Shown here in pieces: positions 56,399-64,000 of a stretch of DNA of 64,000 nt (positions within the stretch are counted from its first letter, which is position 1; each line of letters opens with the position of its first letter). The notes below the pieces were generated by a model, which worked only from the letters and a program-made list of their open reading frames with translations, did no database searches and was not told the DNA's origin. The stretch is from Beta vulgaris subsp. vulgaris (Eukaryota; Streptophyta; Magnoliopsida; Caryophyllales; Amaranthaceae), in NCBI RefSeq assembly GCF_026745355.1, contig NC_079208.1, forward strand, positions 53,767,276 to 53,831,275, read 5' to 3'. A program made the translations under genes and the position numbers.

Positions 56399-57165
56399 AA
56401 GTTAGTTTTTGTATTGTTTCAGTTAGCTTTTGTATTCTTTCAGTTCGTTTTTTATTTCTTTCAGTTGGTCTTTTTATTTTTTCAGTTAGTTCTTTATTTC
56501 TTTCAGTTAGTTCTTTATTTCTTTCAGTTGGTGTTTTATATGTTTCAGTTGGTGTTTAAAAATATTTGAAACCAACTGAAAACAAAGAAGACTAACTGAA
56601 AAAAAATGAAGACTACCTGAAAAAAAATGGAGACTACCTGAAAAAAAATGGAGACAACCTGAAAAAAAATGGAGACAACCTGAAAAAAAATGGAGACAAC
56701 TTGAAAAGTGAGAGAAAGCAGAGGTTAGTGTTTTGTTTTCTTTTTAATTGGTCTTTATTTTCTTTCAGTTGGACTTTCTTTTCTTTCAGTTAGACTTTCT
56801 TTTCTTTCAGTTAGACCTTTCTTTTCTTTCAGTTAGACTTTGTTTTCTTTCAGTTGGACTTTCTTTTCTTTCAGTTGGACTTTATTTTCTTTCAGTTAGA
56901 CTTTCTTTTCTTTCAGTTGGACCAACTGAAAGAAATAATGGACTAACTGAAACAAAATGAAGACTACCTGAAAAAAAATGTAGACTGCCTGAAAAAGAAT
57001 AAAGACCAACTGAAACCCAAGTAAGTCTAACTGAAGCACAAAAACCCACTGAAAAATAAAGAAGACTAAGTGAAAACAAAATGAAGACTACCTGAAAAAA
57101 ATTGAAACCACCTGAAAAAAAATGAAGACTACCTGAAAAAAAATTGGAACCACCTGAAAGTCGTC
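56399..57165. repeat. Alternating arrays of a TTTCAGTTNG repeat
   Basis: Four blocks: 56,399-56,568 (ctttcagttagttctttatt units), 56,568-56,705 (reverse units, acctgaaaaaaaatggagac), 56,745-56,925 (ctttcagttggactttcttt) and 56,920-57,165 (reverse units). Unit length 20-25 bp, about seven to ten copies each. Neighbouring blocks are inverted, so transcripts could fold into two long hairpins. Such clusters resemble subterminal repeats of CACTA or hAT transposons; terminal CACTA motifs were not found. Hydrophobic open frames across the blocks are by-products of the T-rich repeat. Confidence 0.8.
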
Positions 57166-57169
57166 CGAC

Positions 57170-57860
57170 CAAGATTATGGCCGGACGAGTCCGACACAAT
57201 ACGTTCTCCAAAAACAAAAAGTTGGTCTTGAACTCTTGATTGACGTACGCCAGCAGCCCAGCACCCACTTGTACTCTGCCACTTGTGTCACTCCCATTGG
57301 TTCTTTTACTATTAACATTATAATTTTTGTACCGTTAATATACCAAAAAATATAATTCAAAAAAATAAAAAGAATACCAAAATTTATAATTTTTCATTCT
57401 CTCTAAGTAGTAGACACCCATTTTGCTACACGTTACTCACAATTTCATTTTTCTCTTCTTCTCCTTTTTTTAAAAAGAATTTAACATTAATTTATTGATT
57501 TAAAGTCATATGACACTCATACACTGCAATAGAAGTCAAAATTAAACAAATACATACCCAAATGAAACAGATATAATTCTAATATGACAAAACCATGATC
57601 GTTGAGTAGATCTAACACTTTTGAAAACCCTCGTCTTTCACATCATTGTCTGATGCAGCCTTCTGCAAGGGGGCTTGCGATCTTTCGTACTTCTAAAGTG
57701 GAACTGGATTCAATTCAAGTGATTGTAAACAAAATCTTGACATCTCTTGCAACTCCGCACAAATTTAGATCAACAAATCAATCTATTGAATTACACGAAA
57801 ACCCAAAAACAAACTCTCCAAACTCTCATATGGGGAGAGATAAAATTCAATATATGGGTA
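57170..57860. other. Intergenic, nothing firm
   Basis: AT-rich. A short palindromic region (gtcgtccg ... cggacgag, 57,160-57,190) sits at the border of the TTTCAG arrays. No gene recognised. Confidence 0.4.
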
Positions 57861-57868
57861 GATATAAC

Positions 57869-58269
57869 TAGGGGTGTGCACCGGTCCAGGACTGGACCGG
57901 AACCGGCTGGAGCTACCGATGGACCGGAATCCGGGAATTTCTTGGACCAGAACCAGGACCGAATTTTTTTTTTCCAAAAAAAAATCTTTTTTATTTTATT
58001 TAAAAATATTTATAAATTATATACATTAAAAATTAATAATTTTAATAATAACAATCCTAAAAAAAAGAAATAGTAGGATTTTAAGTTTCTAGCTTTCTAC
58101 CTTTTAATTTTTTTAACATATAAACTTTTTTTTACAAAAATAATAGAAATTGTTGTCCAACCGATCAGGACAAGAATTTTTCGGGTTTGGACCGGACCGT
58201 ACCGGTGGACTAGGGACCGGATTTGATCCGGTCCAAATTCCGGTCCGGATTGATTTGTGCACACTCCTA
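57869..58269. mobile_element. hAT-like element with ACCGG/CCGGT ends and 8-bp TSD
   Basis: Perfect duplication gatataac at 57,861-57,868 and 58,270-58,277. Termini taggggtgtgcac and gtgcacactccta. GGTCC and ACCGG words dominate both ends (ggaccggaaccgg, ccggtccggattg). 401 bp, non-coding. Confidence 0.9.
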
Positions 58270-58277
58270 GATATAAC

Positions 58278-58680
58278 CCAATATATGCGTAGAAAAACTC
58301 TCCATTAAAGAGAAACTGGAGTTTATTAGAATAATAAACATATAAAACTAGTAACAAAAGGAGAAAAGGGGTTTACCACCACCCTTTACCACCACCCAAC
58401 AGGGTGGCGGTAGCCTTAGTTTGAAAATTAAGGTTTTATGAGACATGAGTTAGAAAAGAGAAAAAAAAGGAAAGGGAGGAGACAATTATTTTCTTTTTCT
58501 CTCTTCTCCTCCTAATATCATCACATAAATATTAATTAATTTTGAAATAAAAAAAATAATTAGTCATCGACAATTATTATAAGAAAAATTAGTAGTTACG
58601 AATTAATATTGTAAGCGTTAATTGCAATTAATTAGCATAAATTGGTTTTATATTAATCAATACAACTTCATAAAATTAAC
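58278..58680. other. Intergenic, nothing firm
   Basis: Contains a short inverted accaccaccct / agggtggcggt pair near 58,376-58,410 and AT-rich sequence. No gene seen. Confidence 0.4.
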
Positions 58681-61175
58681 GGTTTTTCACCAGTAACTCC
58701 TTTGGTATTTCAAAATTTGTGGGGTACCCCTTTTGTTTCAAAAATGCACTAACCTTACTATTTCAATAAAATGCATGAAGTGCCCTTAATGACTAAAGGT
58801 GTCAAGTTTCCGTTAGCTTTATTTACCATTTTGCCATTATTAACCCCTAAAACCTAAACCCTAACCCCCCCCCCCCTCCCCCACCCCCGTCAAATTCCCC
58901 CACTCCCGCAGCCCTTCCCCTACCACCCCAGCAGCCCTCTTGATAAGCCTCTATTTTCTACATGATTTTATCCCTTATATTACATTTTAGTATAAGTTTC
59001 GATACTTATAATAGATTTTTTTTATATATATTTTAACGTTTTAAGAGTTAAGTTACATAGCTAATAAAGCTCCTTACTCTATTATTTTAAAGTTCCTTAC
59101 TCTATTATTTTGTAGTTAACATTTAGAAAAAGAAAGAAAGGAAGAAAATCCCACAGCAATCTAAGACTAATTACAAAGAGAAAAGGTTAAGGAGCGCAGT
59201 ATATAGAACAAAGGAAGCCCAATAGGCAATACTTACAATGCAGCCACGCACAAGATATAGAGAAAGAAAAGAGAAAAAGCTCTTGTTGGGCCAAACAAAA
59301 CAAACAACACGACAGCATACAAAGAGGAGAAAGTATTCTTTTATAATTCGAATATTCGATATTGGACAACTTGTCTCATATCATGACATTTTTGTAATTT
59401 TACTAGTAACTTGATATAATATAATATAACATTTTCTTCATATAATTAGATGCAGCTAGTATATGATATAACAGTCAACTGATATGATAAGATGGATTTA
59501 AAATATGATATACTAGAAAATGAAATCCAAAAAAACCAGGAAGTTCTAGCCTTTTAATCCAAAGTGAATTTTTAGGCTCCTATTTCTATTGTCTTTTGTT
59601 AGTTCGATAACGTTTATCATAAAAATTATTGAAATGCCATGATATTGGAAAATTTGCCCAATATCAAATATGTGAATATCATTGCTCTACAAAGAGAGGG
59701 GTTTTTGAGACCCTAAGTCATACAACAACAATTTAAAAAGATACTGAGGTACGAACAAGAAGAGAAGACTGAGGGATTGGAGACAAACACAACAAAAGAT
59801 GAAGAACGAGAGACAGAACGGAACCAATGACAAACAACAGAGCCATATTAGGTGCAATTTACCCATCTTGAGTTTTTTCAGTTTTCCTGTTCTATTTCAA
59901 TTACTATGTTTAATTTCAGATTTTTGTTATACAATTAGATCAATAATTTATTAATTTATATGGCTTGCTAATTTTCTTTGTTCTAGGATAGGGATGTAGT
60001 CTTTTATATTTCTATCAATGAATTAATTTTGTTGTTTGGGGTTTGATTTATTATAATTGCAATTTGATGATCTTGATTTGTTTCATTCTATTAATCTGGT
60101 CAATTAATTGTATGTTTGAGGCATTGAATTATTAGCGAAAGTGAAAGTTCAATATTAGTTTGTGGGGTCATTAAACGTCAAGTAGTATAATTTTAGGAAT
60201 AGTTATACACTTGGGGTGATCTTTTTATATGAATTTCTTGTTCGTAATGGGTTTATATTAATTGTTATGACCACAAAAGTAGGCGTAAGATTAGTATAGA
60301 TACACGTTTTCTACCTTGGAAAAGGAGATAATATATCATAGGAAGTTCGATCATGGCAACCCAATATTATTTCAACCCAACAACTGGTTTAATCTCATTA
60401 TAGAAAATAAAAGGTGAAACCTGAAACCTAGAACTATCTCTCATATTTGGTTTATACCTATTGTCCGATATTTTTAGTGTTAGAATTAGTATAGTTCATA
60501 TGTTAGTAATTTAGTTATCACCACCATTCACTATTTTCGGATCGTCTAAATAATATTAGTGTCTCTTAATTTGGTAGTTGATTATATCTCCTTGTGGGAA
60601 ATGATACCTTTCTCACCCTATACACACTAATTGACATGTACACTTGCGGTATTTTAAGGCACTTTTAGGACCGACCACCCCCTCCCTCCAATCTCCATCG
60701 AATTCCCTCTCCCCACCCTGTCGCATTCCCCACTCCTACACCCCTTACCCCCCAGCCCCGCAACCCCCCACCCTCCCCCACTCCTACAACCCTTCCCCCA
60801 CCCCCACAACCCCCATTAGTGTCGAGAAATTCAGAGCTAACTTAAATCTGGGAAAAAATCGAAAAAAATAACAGTTGAGATGAGGAGAGAGAGTGCCGAA
60901 ATCTGCCATTAGTGTCGAAGGAGAGAGTGTGAGATGAGGAGGCGCCATTGTTAAATGCAGAAGGGGGGGGGGGGGCTTCGATAGAAGGCAGAAGGGGGTG
61001 CGGGAGTGGGCTAGGGGGTGGGCTTCGATGGAGGGCAGAAGGGGATGCGTGGTTGGGGGGAGGGTGGTGGGATGTGCGGGTAGGGGGGTGGTGGTGGTTG
61101 GGTGGTTAAGGTTGGGGTTAGGTGTTAGGATTAGGGTTTAAAAGTTCGAGTTAAGGGGTTAATTAGTGAAAAGCG
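58681..61175. mobile_element. DNA element with C-rich inverted ends around an LTR-like core
   Basis: The left end (ggtttttcaccagtaactcc, then attaacccctaaaaccta and a C-run) is mirrored at the right (G-runs at 60,960-61,090, then ttagggtttaaaag and aaggggttaattagtgaaa). The right tip is shorter than the left. The core, about 58,942-60,655, starts tgataagcctctattttc and ends with ccttgtgggaaatgatacc and gtacacttgcgg, wording seen at LTR borders of plant Gypsy elements, so a solo LTR may sit inside. No target duplication was confirmed for either layer. Confidence 0.4.
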
Positions 61176-61560
61176 TGTCACGTACCTAACAAAAATAACT
61201 TAACTATTCCTCCTAACTAATGTAGTCGGGCAAGTAAGGATCGAATTCCAAGAGACTAACTGATTCAAAGTAGTTAAATTGATTTTAATTAATACTAAGC
61301 AAGTAATCAAAATAATAGATGATGAACTAATTAACTTTTTTAAAGGTAAGTTTAAGTTCTTTACGAATAGGAGAAAATTTATAAATCCTTCTTATAAGAG
61401 TTGAGACTCACTTTCATAGAGTTGTATTTAAAAAGTTTGTATTTTGTAAAGTAAGGTCACGTTTCACAACTATATAAAGGAAAGACTAAGGTAGATATGT
61501 GTCCTATTATGCTAAGGACAAGATAACAATAGAGATAAAAAGAGATGATAGAATAGTTAG
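61176..61560. other. Region with an LTR-like word, otherwise unassigned
   Basis: cgggcaagtaaggatcgaat near 61,227 resembles the complement of plant LTR 3' regions. No frame or border supports a specific element. Confidence 0.25.
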
Positions 61561-61589
61561 TTAGTGTGTTTTTATTTCAAATGGGAGAT

Positions 61590-61765
61590 TGCCTGTTCGA
61601 GTCTTTACACATACATTTATGAGGTTGAGGTGGTGGAGTAGCGGCATTGCTTCCCACCTCATTTCCTCGTATCCCTGAGGTCTAGGAATCAAACCTAAAA
61701 AAATAGAACTTGTCTGAAGATCTCCCCTAATCCCCCTCAAGTGAGTCTCCTTCATCTTACCTTAA
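61590..61765 (-). mobile_element. SINE-like repeat, uninterrupted copy
   Basis: On the minus strand the order gatgaaggagactcac, ggtttgattcctagac, gatacgaggaaatgagg, actccaccacctcaacctc matches the broken copy at 10,245-11,290. ggtttgattcc resembles a pol III B box. Confidence 0.6.
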
Positions 61766-62157
61766 AAAAAATAACTATAGAGATACCCTTAAACAAAACA
61801 GGAAAATACTAATCAGATATCCATAAAACATTAAAAAGCAGACGGGAGAATCCAAGACGTAAAATTTGTGCATTCCACCTCAAGTGAAGGGGACTTCCAT
61901 TAAAATTTCTTTACAAGTGCTACGGTGCTACCGGAGTCCTTACCTCAAGCCTTCCAGTTTCATGCCTTCATTTTCTGGCTTTCGCCTGTCCTAAAAAAAT
62001 TGTACAAAAATAATAAAGGGAAGAAAAAAGAACAACATGCAGAACCTAAATTTGAAGAAAGACAAGAACACATAAGATCCCATAGAAATAAACTGTTATT
62101 TGAGATTTACATGGGAGAAACTAGAGAGGTCTAAAACCTTTGAGAAGAAACCAATCA
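61766..62157 (-). other. Probable 3' flank of the casein kinase I-like gene
   Basis: AT-rich, downstream of the stop on the minus strand. No other feature recognised. Confidence 0.4.
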
Positions 62158-62436
62158 CTACGGCCTCTCTTCATTGCTGACATTAAGGCCCTCAATTTTC
62201 TTGATGGTAGATTCAAGATTATGTTCATTTGATGCTACCCTGGCAGAAAATGAACGAGGATGCTCCGATGATACAAATGGCGAAATACGATGTCCACTCG
62301 AGACTTTCTGAAGACTCGGGTCACCAGTAGCAGGGCGGCTGGCATCTGCGTCACTCCCAGCAAACACTGCATCACGACTACTTGACCCAGCAGCACGCCT
62401 TGCTGATGTGCTTGTTCTCATAAGAGAGCTAGGTAG
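62158..62436 (-). CDS. Casein kinase I-like protein, last exon (partial gene)
   Basis: The exon begins after a TTGGCAG acceptor (on plus, ctgccaa at 62,437-62,443) and encodes 92 residues plus stop: LPSSLMRTSTSARRAAGSSS, RDAVFAGSDAD, then KVSSGHRIS and LESTIKKIEGLNVSNEER. This is the Ser/Arg-rich C-terminal tail of plant casein kinase I-like (CKL) Ser/Thr kinases, including the conserved E-S-T-x-K-x-I-E-G-L ending. The tail follows the kinase domain and is thought to affect localisation and activity. The upstream exons were not found between 62,437 and 64,000 and probably lie beyond the window. Confidence 0.8.
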   Translation of the reverse strand, partial: LPSSLMRTSTSARRAAGSSSRDAVFAGSDADASRPATGDPSLQKVSSGHRISPFVSSEHPRSFSARVASNEHNLESTIKKIEGLNVSNEERP

Positions 62437-64000
62437 CTGCCAAGGAAACCAAAAAAGCAATACAATCAATGGATGCATAATCTGAAGATACTTGCATCAT
62501 ATCATCAATAATCAAGAGGTGCATGCGTAAAATTTGTGGAAATTTAACCAAACCACATTTCAACAATGGAGAAACATTGCCTCGGTACATTTGTGGCGCC
62601 TTGAATTTACAGTGCATGCATAACAAGTTGAGCGTAAAGGAATAGCAGTCAATTGGTGCACATTTTTATGCTTCCTCAGTTCCTTTTTAAGTATCTTTCT
62701 TTCTTTTTCTTTTTCTTTTTTAGGGGTGGGGAAGATATTTAAAATAGAAGTACTTCAAGGGTCCGTTTGGTTTCATAGAAATTGGTTTTCCATGGAAAAT
62801 GCAAATAAATACTAAGTATTAGTTTTCCTTTGTCTGGCTTGATGGAAAACTATTAGGGTAAATGGAGATGTTGGGAATGAGAGTGGAGGAAAATAGTTTT
62901 CCATCAAATTGTGGAGGAAAATGTTTACAAAGAGATGAGAAACTCTTTTCCACCTTAGTTTTTATTTTTAAATTCCATGTCCAACCAAACAACGAAAATG
63001 GGGTTTTCCTCCAAAACAAACAGAGCCTAAGTCTCCCTGAATTTATATGGATTTCTGTACCAATGAACGATGATCTCAGACTTGGAAGCGAGTGCCAAAC
63101 TTGGATATATACAAGTCTTACGTGCCAATTTCTGAACTTGAATATATGAAGACATGGTTATATGGACACGGCCACAAGGGGAAACTTGTTATGTGCAAGT
63201 AGAAAAGCACCTATTTTCCCCTTTTTGCCAAGAATTTGAATTTCGATTATTTGTGGAAACACATCAATTGGCCAAACCCTACAGGCTAAGCAGCTAAGAA
63301 GAAGTGTCAAGAACGAGAATTGTTAAAATTAGCATATTGGAAGATCAATCGACCAAAATAAACCGTCTTCACCTCCCAATCTGTAGTCCCGATACAGTAT
63401 TTGCTCAATACCTACCACTAACTTGCTCAATAATTGAATCTCTTAGTAGCTCATCAGGTTAGTCATTTTGATATTAGATGGAGCGATCATCAGGTAAAAA
63501 ATGAGGTAACCACTTGGACCTAATTGCTGCAATTGTGCTCACATTAGACATGGATTTGGATCGACTAATCACATACCAAGCATTTGGTTTGCAAATTTTG
63601 CCTTGCTGAATCCCACACTTTGGACAGCCAGAAATCCACTGTATCAGTTAATGGAATCCCAAAACAAGCCCCCCCCCCCCAAAAAAAAAAAAAGAAAACA
63701 TAAAAATCAGGAAAAAGAAAAACAAATTTTCGAATCAAACGCACTCAGAATAAGTGAGATAGCAAATAGAAACATCGTGTCGTACGTTGGCTACACCCAA
63801 GACATGAGCCACATAAAGGGAGAAAATGAAGAAAATAAGATACGAAGTTCTAGAGATCTTGTATTCTATTGCTTTTCTTAATTATTACGGGAAACTGTGA
63901 ATTCTTCTAATTGATGACCCGTGGGTAGACCTGGTTATTGAGCGGTCGGGTAAGAAAAACAAGGAACAAATAGAGCCAAAAGTGAGTTTAAATGAATGTG
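62437..64000 (-). other. Intron or upstream part of the casein kinase I-like gene
   Basis: No further CKL exon recognised. Contains a MITE at 62,759-63,027, a C-run followed by an A-run at 63,670-63,693 and, at the right edge, gagcggtcgggtaag, which may be the start of another GGGTC-type element. Confidence 0.4.
62759..63027. mobile_element. Tourist-like MITE
   Basis: gggtccgtttggtttcatag on the left and aaaacaaacagagcc on the right are inverted; CAA/TAA flank the ends. Inner arms (ggttttccatggaaaa, ggaaaatagttttccat) also pair. In a probable intron of the CKL gene. Confidence 0.6.

Noticed and set aside
56342..56960. Hydrophobic frames with repeated FFQLVLYF-like units
   Set aside because: They are translations of the T-rich TTTCAGTT arrays. 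The reverse blocks give Lys-rich frames the same way, and there is no sign of selection on protein.

Overview
This is nuclear DNA of a flowering plant, most likely a eudicot. The evidence is long AT-rich introns with GT-AG borders, four plant protein-coding loci, and a dense layer of Stowaway, hAT-like, PIF/Harbinger-like, LINE, SINE, Copia and Gypsy sequence. The repeats are compatible with Caryophyllales, but that placement is a guess. No tRNA or rRNA gene, CRISPR array or prokaryotic-style operon was seen.

Layout. 1-2,530: a DNA-transposon end, an element with ACTTATTGG subterminal repeats, a dead LINE and a Stowaway MITE. 3,011-7,931: eight-exon gene for a USP-domain protein kinase (773 aa). 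8,080-12,780: nested dead LINE, hAT, SINE-like and other elements. 13,631-25,000: tandem paralogue of the kinase (11 exons, 723 aa). Its fourth intron holds a Stowaway MITE split by a shortened Copia element. 27,972-33,951: complete six-exon GPN-loop GTPase gene (GPN1/QQT2 type, 406 aa) with a decayed LINE in intron 4. 34,213-38,240: LINE, SINE and MITE insertions. 39,152-50,822: an 11.7 kb chromodomain (Tekay/Del-like) Gypsy element on the minus strand. It has 2.6 kb LTRs, a perfect 5-bp target duplication, broken gag-pol frames and an unexpected extra reading frame before gag. 52,000-53,620: MITEs. 54,072-54,512: small intronless DUF3511 gene. 56,020-56,139: orphan first exon of an ORC6-like gene (minus strand), next to large arrays of TTTCAGTT repeats in alternating orientation. 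57,869-61,200: more elements. 62,158-62,436: last exon of a casein kinase I-like gene (minus strand) whose remainder was not found in the window.

The two kinases arose by tandem duplication. All eight exons of the first have counterparts in the second with the same phases, and five of them the same lengths. They differ in the Ser/Gly/Asn-rich linker between the USP and kinase domains. The second gene has three consecutive 63-75 nt exons, all phase 2-2, encoding variants of one G-M-G-Q-P-x-T module; the first gene duplicated a different segment inside one exon. GPN1 and casein kinase I are housekeeping genes with no visible functional link to the kinase pair.

Exon borders were set by hand from GT-AG sites, frame continuity and paralogue comparison; every complete gene model sums to a multiple of three. 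Transposon borders are firm where both a target duplication and terminal repeats are visible, and approximate elsewhere.
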